NCBI GenBank assembly: GCA_016201575.1
Contig: JACQCN010000301.1
Location: forward strand, 1 to 14,288
Source: Candidatus Rokuibacteriota bacterium
Lineage (GTDB): Bacteria > Methylomirabilota > Methylomirabilia > Rokubacteriales > CSP1-6
DNA: 14,288 bases
Direction: 5' to 3'
Each line of letters begins with the position of its first letter. Positions within the stretch are counted from its first letter, which is position 1. Of the stretch, positions 1-7,807 are shown piece after piece. The position numbers and the translations under genes were made by a program. Under the pieces are notes generated by a model. The model saw nothing but the letters and a program-made list of their open reading frames with translations, searched no databases and was not told where the DNA came from.

Positions 1-125
1 ATCAAGACCGGCACACCACCTCCTCGTCTCGGAGTGGCCTGAGGCTCCCTAAAGGCACAAAACTGGAGCCCTTAGAAAGGTACACCTATTTACAACGGGC
101 TCGTCCGCGCGGTCAAGGAAATATG

Positions 126-812
126 TCACCCCCCCTCCCCCAGGGCCCTGAGGTGCTGGGCCGCGGCCAGCCCGACGGGCGAGTTCGGGTCGAGCTCCTT
201 GGCCCGCCGGAAGGCCGCCTTCGCATCCGCGGGTCGTGACTGCTTCAGCAGGACGAGCCCGAGGGTGTAGTAGGCGGGCGCCAGGCCCGGGTTGAGGTTG
301 ATCGCCATCCGGACCGCCTCCTCCGCCTCCCGCTGCCGCCCGAGGTTGTAGAGCGCGAAGGACAGGTTGTGGTACCCGACGTCGGGGATCGCGAAGGTCG
401 GCGTCGCCAGCGCCCTGCGGTACTCGACGATCGCCTCTTCCCAGCGCCCCTCCTCGGCCAGGGCGACCCCGAGGTTGTGATGGGCGTCGGCGTATGCGGG
501 CTCCAGGTCGATCGCCTTCTTGAACTCGAGCTCGGCTTGCTCGCGGGTCTCGGGCAGCTTCATGTTCAGGAGGTAGGCGCCCAGCGAGTTGTGGTACAGC
601 GCCACGTCCTGGTCGAGCGAGACGGCCTCCTTGAGGCCGGCGAGGCCGAGCGCGACCCGCCCGTCCTTCAGGTCGGCGAGCCCGCGCTCGTAGGCCGCCC
701 GCGCCTGCAGCCGCTGGACCTCCGTCGTCTTGGCCGCGCAGCCGGAGGCCCCGAGCGCGGCCGCGGCGAGCGCGACCGAGGCGGCCAACCTTGACACGCT
801 CAGCGCCCGCAT
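126..812 (-). CDS. TPR-repeat lipoprotein, PilW/Tgl-like
   Basis: 228-aa predicted lipoprotein. Residues 1-24 are a hydrophobic export signal ending in an ASGC lipobox with Cys25; the -3 residue is Ala rather than the usual Leu, so lipidation is likely but not certain. Residues about 37-212 form around five tetratricopeptide repeats, the clearest being 108-141 (NLGVALAEEGRWEEAIVEYR) and 179-212. TPR lipoproteins of this size include PilW/PilF/Tgl, which help assemble type IV pilus secretins in the outer membrane; that role is only a family-level guess because no pilus gene is in the window. The frame stays open upstream to 986, but ATG 812 is chosen because it gives the signal peptide and has a GAAGG ribosome site four bases upstream. 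The gene is divergent from the FmdB gene with 15 bases between start codons. Confidence 0.85.
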   Translation of the reverse strand: MRALSVSRLAASVALAAAALGASGCAAKTTEVQRLQARAAYERGLADLKDGRVALGLAGLKEAVSLDQDVALYHNSLGAYLLNMKLPETREQAELEFKKAIDLEPAYADAHHNLGVALAEEGRWEEAIVEYRRALATPTFAIPDVGYHNLSFALYNLGRQREAEEAVRMAINLNPGLAPAYYTLGLVLLKQSRPADAKAAFRRAKELDPNSPVGLAAAQHLRALGEGG

Positions 813-827
813 GTAGCCTTCGGGATT

Positions 828-1145
828 GTGCCGACGTACGAGTACCAGTGTGAGCAGTGCCAGCGAGTCTTCGAGGTCAAGCAGCGAATCTCCGACGCGC
901 CGCTCACGGCCTGTGAGGTGTGCGGTGGCACCATTCGCCGTCTCCTTTCTTCTGCGCCGTTCATCCTGAAGGGCGGCGGCTGGCACGTGACCGACTACCC
1001 GTCCGAGTCGCGGAAGAAGGCGATCGAGAGCGAGAAGGCCACCTCCACGACGCCGGAGACGAAGTCGGACACGAAATCCGAGTCGAAGTCTAGCACCCCG
1101 ACGTCGAGCGCCCCTACTTCTTCGTCGAGCTCGACCGAGTCCTGA
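828..1145 (+). CDS. FmdB-family zinc-ribbon protein
   Basis: 105-aa protein with the hallmark FmdB start MPTYEYQC. Two CxxC pairs, C8/C11 and C29/C32, would bind one zinc ion. Residues about 61-105 are a low-complexity Ser/Thr/Lys/Glu tail, which is common in the family. FmdB-type proteins are small putative regulatory proteins named after a formamidase-operon gene; their molecular role is poorly defined. The start is GTG at 828, fixed by the conserved N terminus; only a weak purine stretch precedes it. The start lies 15 bases from the divergent TPR gene start, so any promoter must lie partly inside the neighbour. The 3' end overlaps the convergent SAM hydrolase gene by 32 bases, so the Ser-rich tail here and the Ser-rich tail of that enzyme come from the same DNA. 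Confidence 0.9.
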   Translation: MPTYEYQCEQCQRVFEVKQRISDAPLTACEVCGGTIRRLLSSAPFILKGGGWHVTDYPSESRKKAIESEKATSTTPETKSDTKSESKSSTPTSSAPTSSSSSTES

Positions 1146-1902
1146 CCTCCACCGGCGCGCCGCGCCCGATACCGAGGGCGGCGGCCGCGCTGCCCTCGCG
1201 CACCGCGATCTCCAGTCGCCGGCTGGAGCCGACGAGCCCCGCCGCCGCTCCCCGCCCGATCTCCGCGTACGCGCCCACCAGCGGCAGCTCGCGCCCCCCC
1301 ACCACGACGGCGGCGGCCGCCTCGACGTCGCCGGCGGGGATCGAGGTGATCAGGTTGCCGAAGCGGTCGACGTGGACCACTTCCCCGGCCAGGCCGCCGG
1401 GAACGGCGCGCGGCGCCGGCCAGGGCAGCACGACGGGATCGGTGACCTCGGCGCCGAACCGCTCGGGGAAAACGCCGAGCGCGAGGTAGGCCGCCGCCGG
1501 CGCGAAGACGTCGCGCCCGTGGAAGGTCCGGCTCACCTCCGGCCGGCGGTACTCGGCCGCGGTCAGCTCGAACGCGCGCCAGCCCGGAGCCAGGAGGAAG
1601 GGCGTGAAGAGGCCGTTGTCGGGGCCGACGAAGCAGCACTCGCCCCAGGCCACGACGAGGGCGCGGCGCGCGCCGCCCACGCCGGGATCGACCACGGCCA
1701 GGTGGATCGTTCCCTCGGGAAAGAACGGCACGGCCGTCTCCAGCGCGAGGGCGCCCTCGAGCACGTCGTGGGGGGCGATCTCGTGGGTGAGGTCGACCAG
1801 GTGGACGTCGCGGGTCACCGACAGGATCACCCCCTTCATCGTCCCGACCCACGGGTCGCGCAGGCCGAAATCAGTGGCGAGGGTGATGACCCCGCGAGGC
1901 AT
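1114..1902 (-). CDS. SAM hydrolase (SAM hydroxide adenosyltransferase, DUF62 family)
   Basis: 262-aa enzyme of the fluorinase/chlorinase superfamily. Members without a halide loop use hydroxide to split S-adenosylmethionine into adenosine and methionine. Seen here: the N-terminal TDFG (10-13), VDPGVG (71-76) followed by R79, GPDNG (93-97), FHGRDVFAP (127-135) and DRFGNLIT (179-186). D72, R79 and H128 match the Asp-Arg-His triad described for the archaeal enzyme. Length is normal. ATG 1902 is chosen because the family begins at this MxxGVITLATDFG block; GAGG lies just upstream. The frame is open further upstream but that part is a shadow of the prenyl synthase gene. It is the last gene of the minus-strand cluster, 14 bases after the prenyl synthase stop, and its 3' end overlaps the FmdB gene. 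The physiological role of SAM hydrolysis in bacteria is unclear. Confidence 0.92.
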   Translation of the reverse strand: MPRGVITLATDFGLRDPWVGTMKGVILSVTRDVHLVDLTHEIAPHDVLEGALALETAVPFFPEGTIHLAVVDPGVGGARRALVVAWGECCFVGPDNGLFTPFLLAPGWRAFELTAAEYRRPEVSRTFHGRDVFAPAAAYLALGVFPERFGAEVTDPVVLPWPAPRAVPGGLAGEVVHVDRFGNLITSIPAGDVEAAAAVVVGGRELPLVGAYAEIGRGAAAGLVGSSRRLEIAVREGSAAAALGIGRGAPVEVRTRSSSTKK

Positions 1903-1916
1903 TTCCTCACGCTCTC

Positions 1917-2918
1917 TCAGCGGTCGCGGTCGACGACGAACTCGGCGACGAGCGCCAGCACCTCGCGCTCCTCGGACGGCGGGAACGGCGCGAGGTCGGC
2001 CTTGGCGGCGCTGGCGTAGTTGTGGGCGCGCTCGAGCGCGTAGTCGACGCCGGCGTGCTTCACCACGAGCTGCCGGATCTCCTCGACCTCGGCCGGCGGG
2101 AGCGCCCCGTTCTGCAGGAGCCCGCGCACCCGCGCCCGCTCCTCGGGCGCGGCGCGCTCGAGCGCCGCGATGAGGGGCAGCGTGCGCTTGCCCTCGCGCA
2201 GGTCCGCGCCGATGGCCTTGCCGAGGCGGTCCGGGTCGGCGACGAAGTCGAGCGAGTCGTCGGAGATCTGGAACGCCACGCCCACGTCGAGCCCGTAGCG
2301 CGTCAGGGCCTCGAGCTGGCCGCCCTCGAGCCGCCCCAGGAGCCCGCCGATCCGGCAGCACGCCGAGATGAAGGACGCCGTCTTCTGCGTGATGATCCGC
2401 AGATAGTCGGCCTCCGTCGCCGTCCCGGTCCGCTTCAGCTCCAGCTGGAAGACCTCGGCCTCCGTCATCGACACGGTGGCCCGCGCCAGGGTCTCCATCA
2501 CGCCGCGGTCGTTGTCGTGCACGAGCATCGCGAAGGACTTCGAGTAGAGATGGTCGCCCACCAGCACCGACGCGTCGTCACCCCAGCGGGCGTTGGCCGA
2601 CGGGCGGCCGCGCCGCAGGGGGGCCTGGTCGACGACGTCGTCGTGGATCAGGGTCGCCGTGTGGAGCAGCTCGACCACGCACCCCAGCCGGACGCCGCGC
2701 GCGGCCCGGTAGCCGGCCAGCCGCGCCGCCAGCAGGAGCAGGATCGGGCGGAGGCGCTTGCCCCCCGCCCCCGCGACGTACCCGCCCATGCACTGGATCA
2801 GGCCCACGGGAGAGTCGAGCGCGCGCCGGATCTCGGCCTCGATCGCGCGCAGGTCGTCGCCGATCAGCGCGTCGACGCGCTCCTTCAACAGGGTTTCGAG
2901 GGTGGGCGTCGGGGCCAC
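1917..2918 (-). CDS. ispB: Long-chain trans-polyprenyl diphosphate synthase
   Basis: 333-aa head-to-tail prenyltransferase that extends allylic diphosphates with isopentenyl diphosphate, likely making the C40-C50 side chain of ubiquinone or menaquinone. Visible motifs: GGKRLRP (52-58), first Asp-rich motif D93-D-V-V-D97, second Asp-rich motif D220-D-S-L-D224, and the GKAIGADLREGKRTLPL block (233-249). The residues four and five before the first motif are Thr89 and Ala88; small residues there allow long products, whereas short-chain synthases usually carry aromatics. Length fits octaprenyl-type synthases (about 323 aa). I chose GTG 2918, 17 bases after the upstream stop, because family similarity begins just after it; the ribosome site is weak. 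The open frame upstream of this is a shadow of the lipoprotein gene. Exact chain length cannot be read from sequence. Confidence 0.9.
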   Translation of the reverse strand: MAPTPTLETLLKERVDALIGDDLRAIEAEIRRALDSPVGLIQCMGGYVAGAGGKRLRPILLLLAARLAGYRAARGVRLGCVVELLHTATLIHDDVVDQAPLRRGRPSANARWGDDASVLVGDHLYSKSFAMLVHDNDRGVMETLARATVSMTEAEVFQLELKRTGTATEADYLRIITQKTASFISACCRIGGLLGRLEGGQLEALTRYGLDVGVAFQISDDSLDFVADPDRLGKAIGADLREGKRTLPLIAALERAAPEERARVRGLLQNGALPPAEVEEIRQLVVKHAGVDYALERAHNYASAAKADLAPFPPSEEREVLALVAEFVVDRDR

Positions 2919-2935
2919 GTGGGCGGCCGGGGGCC

Positions 2936-3691
2936 CTACTTCAGGACCGCCCGGTCCTTGACCTGGATCTGCGAGCCGTTGAGGACGGTCTGGATCTCGG
3001 CGACGGAGAACTTGTCGCGCATCTCGGTGACCCGGGCGGTGGCGATCTCCTCGTCGAGCTCGCCGAGGATCTCGCCGGTCACGGGATGGACGATGGGCAC
3101 CCGGTCGCGCCGGAGGCTCACGAGCGCGCCGGGCCGCACGCCGTCGCGGGCGGTCAGGTCGATGACGATGCGGGTGGAGTCGATGAAGACGACGTAGCCG
3201 TGGGGCGTGAGCGTCGTGGGCCCGGTGTACGGGGGAGCGCTGGGCGCGGCGGCGGCCGGCGCCGCGTTCGCCTTGAGCGGCGCCGAGACCGCGGAGCCGG
3301 TCGCCGCGACCGAGCGGACCCCGGCGTCCGCGGCCTGGTAGGGACCGCCCTGGCGGGGGCTGATCTTGCCGCCCCCCGGCGGCGGCCCGTACCTGGCCAC
3401 GATCTCGGGCGGGGCGATGATGGACCCCTTCCCCAGCACCAGGGTCTTCATCGTCAGCGGGACCTTGTCCTCCTCGACCCAGATGTACTCGGGCTCGCTC
3501 GGCACGTCGCCGAAGCGGGGGTTCTTGATCAGGAGCCACCGCGTCTCCGCGGACTTGAGGTTCACGCTCGGGTCGCTGTTCGTGTCGATCCCGGCGAGCT
3601 GGCGGACGGTGTTGGTGACCCGCGAGCAGCCGGCGACGACGACCGCGGCGAGGACCAGCACGGGCACGAGGCGGGCGGTGACCGGCGTCAT
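2936..3691 (-). CDS. Lipoprotein with C-terminal FlgT-C-like domain
   Basis: 251-aa predicted lipoprotein of unknown function. The signal peptide ends in VVAGC with Cys22, a good lipobox. Residues 50-100 form a globular part I do not recognise (contains RWLLIKNPRFGDVPSEPEYI). Residues about 105-160 are a Gly/Pro/Ala-rich linker. Residues 164-250 form a small beta-rich domain with D-x-V-R-x-G and HPxTGxxLG motifs that resembles the C-terminal domain of flagellar assembly protein FlgT. The same domain is in the next gene upstream (residues 46-116 there), with 21 of 67 positions identical in my hand alignment. ATG 3691 is chosen because it gives the signal peptide. The gene lies 26 bases after the upstream stop and 17 bases before the prenyl synthase start. 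A periplasmic or outer-membrane role, possibly as partner of its upstream neighbour, is inference. Confidence 0.75.
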   Translation of the reverse strand: MTPVTARLVPVLVLAAVVVAGCSRVTNTVRQLAGIDTNSDPSVNLKSAETRWLLIKNPRFGDVPSEPEYIWVEEDKVPLTMKTLVLGKGSIIAPPEIVARYGPPPGGGKISPRQGGPYQAADAGVRSVAATGSAVSAPLKANAAPAAAAPSAPPYTGPTTLTPHGYVVFIDSTRIVIDLTARDGVRPGALVSLRRDRVPIVHPVTGEILGELDEEIATARVTEMRDKFSVAEIQTVLNGSQIQVKDRAVLK

Positions 3692-3717
3692 GGGCCCTAA
3701 CCTTAGCACAGGTGCCC

Positions 3718-4512
3718 TTAATCCTCGACCGCCGGCTCCCAGGGGAACCGCTGCTCCTCGGCGGCCTCCGGGCGGGTGAGGGGCTGGCGGCGGGAGAAGA
3801 GCGGCGTCCCCGTGACGGCCGAGATCCAGGTGGCGTCCAGGTAGGTGACGCCCCCGCGCTCGATGAGCATGGGCACGAGCCACCAGGCGACGTCGAGGGA
3901 CTTGGCCTGCTCGACCGCCCTCGCCGGCCGGGCGATGATCTCCTCGACCCGGCTCCCGTTGGAGAACAGGTCGACGACCGAGAGGGGGTCGGCGACCTGG
4001 AAGCGCCTGGTCCGGTCGAGCGCGGTCGAGATCAGGAAGGGGACGCGGCGCAGGTCGGCGTTGGACCGGGTGAGGTCGATCAGCGGAGTGACCGCGACCT
4101 TGATCCGCCCCCGGGTGATCCGGACGCCGTCCTCGGCGCGGGGCTCGACCTTCCCCTCGTTCGGGATGAACGTCGCCTCGACGAACCTGGGCTCGACCCG
4201 GCGCACCTGGGCGTACCCGAGGACGTCCTCGTACCGGCCGAGGGGCTTGCCGGTGAGCGGGTGGCGGAAGACCTCCCCCTTGCGGAACACCGTGAACTCC
4301 TGACCCACCCGCACGTTGTCCTTGGCCGTGAAGTCGAGGTAGAGCGTCTTGCCGTCGAGGGCCACGATCATGCCTTCCAGCGGCTGGAAGCTCTTGACGA
4401 ACTCGCTCTCCATCAGCCCGAAGGTGGCGCCGATGCGGTCGGCGAGGCCCGCCCAGGCGGGCGTGGCGGCGAGCGAGACGGCCAGGATCAGGAGCGGCAG
4501 GCGGATCCGCAC
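3718..4512 (-). CDS. Exported FlgT/CsgG-like protein
   Basis: 264-aa exported protein. Residues 1-21 are a signal peptide ending in AWA; no lipobox Cys follows, so it is probably periplasmic or outer-membrane associated. Residues 46-116 carry the FlgT-C-like beta domain (DFTAKDNVRVG and HPLTGKPLG). Residues about 137-236 (RIKVAVTPLIDL, then a short helix and FQVADPLSVVDLF) look like the alpha/beta domain shared by FlgT-M, CsgG and the TolB N terminus, which often takes part in outer-membrane or peptidoglycan-associated assemblies. This order, beta domain first, is the reverse of the published FlgT N-M-C order. GTG 4512 is one base after the mutase stop (TGACGTG), so translation is probably coupled. 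No flagellar gene is in the window, so a flagellar role is not supported. Function unknown; domain assignments are by eye. Confidence 0.75.
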   Translation of the reverse strand: MRIRLPLLILAVSLAATPAWAGLADRIGATFGLMESEFVKSFQPLEGMIVALDGKTLYLDFTAKDNVRVGQEFTVFRKGEVFRHPLTGKPLGRYEDVLGYAQVRRVEPRFVEATFIPNEGKVEPRAEDGVRITRGRIKVAVTPLIDLTRSNADLRRVPFLISTALDRTRRFQVADPLSVVDLFSNGSRVEEIIARPARAVEQAKSLDVAWWLVPMLIERGGVTYLDATWISAVTGTPLFSRRQPLTRPEAAEEQRFPWEPAVED

Positions 4513-4513
4513 G

Positions 4514-6112
4514 TCAGAAGGTGACGGCCGGCTGGTGGACCCCGAACACGCCCCGCAGCCGGTCGCAGATCTCGCCGAGTGTCGCGGAGGCGACGACCGC
4601 GTCGAGGATCAGCGGGACGAGGTTGTCGCGGCCGCGGGCCCCCGCTTCCAGCCGGTCGAGGGCCCGGAGCGCCCGCTCCCGGTCGCGGGCGGCGCGGACG
4701 GCGTGGAGCCGCCGGACCAGCGCCTCGCCCACCGCGGGGTCGACCTGGAAGAGGCCGGTGGCCGGCGCCTCGTCGGTCACGAACTCGTTGACGCCGACGA
4801 CGATCCGGTCCCTGGCCTCGACCTCCATCTGCCAGCGGTAGGCGGCGTCCTGGATCTCGCGCTGCATGAACGCGATGGCGTGGATCGACCCGCCCATGCC
4901 GTCGATCTTCTCGATGTAGGCCTCGGCGCCCCCCTCGATCTCCGTGGTGAGCCGCTCCAGCGCGTACGACCCGCCGAGCGGATCGGCGGTGTCGGCGACG
5001 CCGGACTCGTAGGCCAGGACCTGCTGCGTCCGGAGGGCGACGCGGACCGCCTGCTCCGAGGGCAGCGCCAGCGCCTCGTCCATCGAGTTGGTGTGGAGCG
5101 ACTGGCAGCCGCCGAGGACGGCGGCGAGGGCCTGCACGGTCACGCGCACCACGTTGTTCTCCGGCTGCTGGGCCGTCAGCATGGAGCCCGCGGTCTGGGC
5201 GTGGAACCGGAGCATCGTCGAGCGCGGGTCCCGGGCGTGGAAGCGATCGCGCATGACGCGGGCCCACAGCCGCCGGGCCGCCCGGAACTTCGCGACCTCC
5301 TCGATCAGGTTGTTGTGGGCGTTGAAGAAGAAGGATATCTGGGGAGCGAACTCGTCGAGCGCGAGCCCGGCCTCCAGCGCGGCCGTCACGTAGGCGATGG
5401 CGTTGGCCAGCGTGAAGGCGACCTCCTGCACCGCGGTGCAGCCGGCCTCCCGCATGTGGTAGCCGGAGACGGAGATCGTGTTCCAGCGCGGCACGCGGTC
5501 CCGGCAGAACGCGAACATGTCGGTGATGAGCCGCATGGAGGGCGGGGGCGGATAGATGTAGGTCCCGCGCGCGATGTACTCCTTCAGGATGTCGTTCTGC
5601 ACGGTCCCCGCCAGCGCCGGGACGGCGACCCCCTGGCGCTGGGCGACCGCGATGTAGAGGCAGAGGAGGATCGAGGCGGTGGCGTTGATCGTCATCGAGG
5701 TGGAGACGCGGTCGAGGGGGATGCCGTCGAAGAGCGCCGCCATGTCCTCGATCGAGGAGACCGAGACGCCCACCTTGCCCACCTCGCCGGAGGCGGCGGG
5801 GGCGTCGGCGTCGTAGCCCATCTGCGTGGGCAGGTCGAAGGCCACCGAGAGCCCGGTCTGCCCCTGCTCGAGCAGGTAGCGGTAGCGCTTGTTCGTCTCC
5901 TCGGCGCTGCCGAAGCCCGCGTACTGGCGCATCGTCCAGAGCCGTCCCCGGTACATGGTGGGCTGGACGCCCCGGGTGTACGGGAAGGCGCCGGGCTCGC
6001 CCAGGTCCCGGTCGTAGTCGACGGAGGCGTCGTCGGGCCGGTAGACCCGCTTGACGGGGGTGCCCCACGAGGTCGTGATCAGCGCCTTCCGCTCCGGCCG
6101 CTCCTGACTCAT
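4514..6112 (-). CDS. Methylmalonyl-CoA mutase, large (catalytic) subunit
   Basis: 532-aa catalytic TIM-barrel subunit of a B12-dependent acyl-CoA mutase. The C-terminal cobalamin-binding domain (DxHxxG) is absent, so this is the two-gene type; the small subunit is not in the window. Substrate residues point to methylmalonyl-CoA rather than isobutyryl- or hydroxyisobutyryl-CoA: Tyr64 in RQYAGFG, Arg182 in [13 protein letters not shown], and Tyr218-His219 in SGYHM. All four sit at a constant offset of 25 from Propionibacterium Tyr89, Arg207, Tyr243 and His244. [11 protein letters not shown] is also family-typical. The enzyme interconverts methylmalonyl-CoA and succinyl-CoA. ATG 6112 overlaps the carboxylase stop as ATGA and has no purine-rich ribosome site, so translation by coupling is likely. 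A pairing with the upstream carboxylase in propionyl-CoA catabolism, or the reverse flux, is expected. Confidence 0.93.
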   Translation of the reverse strand: MSQERPERKALITTSWGTPVKRVYRPDDASVDYDRDLGEPGAFPYTRGVQPTMYRGRLWTMRQYAGFGSAEETNKRYRYLLEQGQTGLSVAFDLPTQMGYDADAPAASGEVGKVGVSVSSIEDMAALFDGIPLDRVSTSMTINATASILLCLYIAVAQRQGVAVPALAGTVQNDILKEYIARGTYIYPPPPSMRLITDMFAFCRDRVPRWNTISVSGYHMREAGCTAVQEVAFTLANAIAYVTAALEAGLALDEFAPQISFFFNAHNNLIEEVAKFRAARRLWARVMRDRFHARDPRSTMLRFHAQTAGSMLTAQQPENNVVRVTVQALAAVLGGCQSLHTNSMDEALALPSEQAVRVALRTQQVLAYESGVADTADPLGGSYALERLTTEIEGGAEAYIEKIDGMGGSIHAIAFMQREIQDAAYRWQMEVEARDRIVVGVNEFVTDEAPATGLFQVDPAVGEALVRRLHAVRAARDRERALRALDRLEAGARGRDNLVPLILDAVVASATLGEICDRLRGVFGVHQPAVTF

Positions 6113-7659
6113 AGGGGGATGTTGCCGTGCTTCTTGGGCGGATTCGAGTCGCGCTTGGTGTGGAGCAGATCGAGCATGGCGATCAGGCGGGACCGCGTGT
6201 ATCGCGGCTCGATCACCTCGTCGACGTAGCCCCGCTCGGCGGCGACGAAGGGGTTGGCGAACTTCTCGCGGTACTCGCGCGTCTTCTCGTCCTTGAAAGC
6301 CCCGGCGTCGGCGGCCTGCTCGAGCTCCCGCCGGTAGAGGATGTTCACGGCGCCGTCGGGCCCCATGACCGCGATCTCGGCCGTCGGGTAGGCGAAGTTC
6401 GCGTCGCCGCGGATGTGCTTCGACGACATGACGCAGTACGCCCCGCCGTACGCCTTGCGCGTGATGACGGTGATCTTCGGCACGGTCGCCTCGCAGTACG
6501 CGTAGAGGAGCTTGGCGCCGTGCTTGATGATCCCGCCGTACTCCTGCGCCGTCCCGGGCAGGAAGCCGGGGACGTCCTCGAAGGTCACCAGCGGGACGTT
6601 GAAGCAGTCGCAGAAGCGCACGAACCGGGCGCCCTTGAGCGAGGCGCTGATGTCGAGGCAGCCGGCGAGGTGGGCGGGCTGGTTGGCCACGATGCCGACG
6701 GGCCGCCCGCCGAGCCCCCCGAAGCCGACGACGATGTTCTGCGCGTAGTCCGCGTGGACCTCGAAGAAGAAGTGGTCGTCGAGGACGGTCCGGATGATCT
6801 CCTTGATGTCGTAGGGCTTGTTCGGCTGCTCCGGGACGATCGTCTGCAGGCTCTCGTCGACCCGGTCCGCGGGATCCAGGGTGGCGCGGATCGGCGGGTC
6901 CTCCAGATTGTTCTGCGGGAGGAAGGTCAGGAGCTCCCGGATGAGGGCGAGGCACTCCTCCTCGCTCTCCGCCGCGAAGTGCGCCACCCCCGAGGTCGCC
7001 GCGTGGGTGCCGGCCCCGCCCAGCTCCTCGGCCGACACCTCCTCGTGCGTCACCGCCTTGATCACGTCGGGCCCGGTCACGAACATGTACGAGGAGTGCT
7101 TCACCATGAACACGAAGTCGGTGATCGCCGGCGAGTAGACGGCGCCCCCCGCGCACGGGCCCATGACCGCCGAGATCTGGGGGACGACGCCGGAGGCGAG
7201 CGTGTTGCGGAGGAAGATGTCGGCGTAGCCGGCGAGGGAGACGACGCCTTCCTGGATGCGGGCGCCGCCCGAGTCGTTGAGCCCGATGACGGGCACGCCG
7301 GTCTTCACGGCGAGGTCCATGATCTTGCAGATCTTCCGCGCGTACGCCTCGGAGAGCGACCCGCCGAACACCGTGAAGTCCTGGGCGAACACGAAGACCG
7401 GGCGGCCGTGGATCCGGCCGGAGCCGGTGACGACCCCGTCGCCGAGGACCTGCTGCTCCGCCATGCCGAAGTCGTGGCTCTGGTGCACCACGAACTTGTC
7501 GACCTCGGCGAAGGTCCCCTTGTCGAGGAGGAGCTCGAGCCGCTCGCGCGCCACCTTCTTGCCGGCCTTGTGCTGCCGGCGGACCCGCTCCTCCCCGCCG
7601 CCCAGCTCGGCCAGGGCGTGGCGCCGGCGCAGCTCCTCGAAGCGCTCGGGCAGCGACAT
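6109..7659 (-). CDS. pccB: Acyl-CoA (propionyl-CoA) carboxylase beta subunit
   Basis: 516-aa biotin-dependent carboxyltransferase subunit, normal length. It moves CO2 from carboxybiotin to an acyl-CoA, here most likely propionyl-CoA to methylmalonyl-CoA given the mutase gene that overlaps its 3' end. N-terminal crotonase-fold half: [11 protein letters not shown] (128-138) and [11 protein letters not shown] (167-177), the oxyanion-hole loops. C-terminal half: EDVPGFLPG (361-369) and [14 protein letters not shown] (402-415). The residue that tunes acyl-chain preference in Streptomyces PccB (Asp422) is Cys409 here; as I recall mycobacterial AccD5 also has Cys there, so propionyl-CoA use remains plausible but is not proven. 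ATG 7659 begins the usual family N terminus, with AGGA and GGGA stretches upstream. It is the first gene of the minus-strand cluster. The biotin carboxylase subunit is not in the window. Confidence 0.92.
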   Translation of the reverse strand: MSLPERFEELRRRHALAELGGGEERVRRQHKAGKKVARERLELLLDKGTFAEVDKFVVHQSHDFGMAEQQVLGDGVVTGSGRIHGRPVFVFAQDFTVFGGSLSEAYARKICKIMDLAVKTGVPVIGLNDSGGARIQEGVVSLAGYADIFLRNTLASGVVPQISAVMGPCAGGAVYSPAITDFVFMVKHSSYMFVTGPDVIKAVTHEEVSAEELGGAGTHAATSGVAHFAAESEEECLALIRELLTFLPQNNLEDPPIRATLDPADRVDESLQTIVPEQPNKPYDIKEIIRTVLDDHFFFEVHADYAQNIVVGFGGLGGRPVGIVANQPAHLAGCLDISASLKGARFVRFCDCFNVPLVTFEDVPGFLPGTAQEYGGIIKHGAKLLYAYCEATVPKITVITRKAYGGAYCVMSSKHIRGDANFAYPTAEIAVMGPDGAVNILYRRELEQAADAGAFKDEKTREYREKFANPFVAAERGYVDEVIEPRYTRSRLIAMLDLLHTKRDSNPPKKHGNIPL

Positions 7660-7690
7660 CGTCCCAATCCTAAACGCATTCCGGCTTCTG

Positions 7691-7699
7691 TGCGATAAT
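7691..7699 (+). promoter_or_regulatory. Possible extended -10 promoter for the DUF948 cluster
   Basis: TGC followed by GATAAT gives an extended -10 match (five of six to TATAAT) in an otherwise GC-rich region between two divergent genes. No good -35 is visible at the right spacing, as can be the case for extended -10 promoters. The predicted transcript would start near 7705-7706 and carry about 100 bases of leader, including the hairpin at 7763-7781, before the DUF948 start at 7808. Prediction from sequence only. Confidence 0.4.
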
Positions 7700-7759
7700 T
7701 TCCCCGCTCATGGCCAGTTCGAGATCGGGCCTCGCGCATGCTTCGGCGAAAGCCGCGTG

Positions 7760-7784
7760 TCGAGCGCCGGCTTGGCCGGCGCAA
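7760..7784. repeat. Palindromic hairpin repeat, copy 1
   Basis: A 25-base unit whose core is a perfect 8-bp stem with a three-base loop: GCGCCGGC, TTG, GCCGGCGC (7763-7781), flanked by TCGA and AA. A second copy at 11617-11641 matches at 23 of 25 positions. Both copies are intergenic, each between genes of the window. Here it lies in the presumed leader of the DUF948 transcript, 24 bases before its start codon. It looks like a REP-type dispersed palindrome; the family assignment is inference. Confidence 0.6.
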
Positions 7785-7807
7785 TCCGTTCCCCCCTCCG
7801 AGGCGTG

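Noticed and set aside
1..125. AT-richer edge with partial stems (for example GGCTCC with GGAGCC around 44-79)
   Set aside because: The stems are short and compete with each other, there is no T tract, and no RNA family or coding frame is recognisable; it is also cut by the window edge.
3712..6229. Long plus-strand open frames opposite the FlgT-like and mutase genes
   Set aside because: Codon bias of GC-rich genes leaves long antisense frames; their translations have no recognisable domain.
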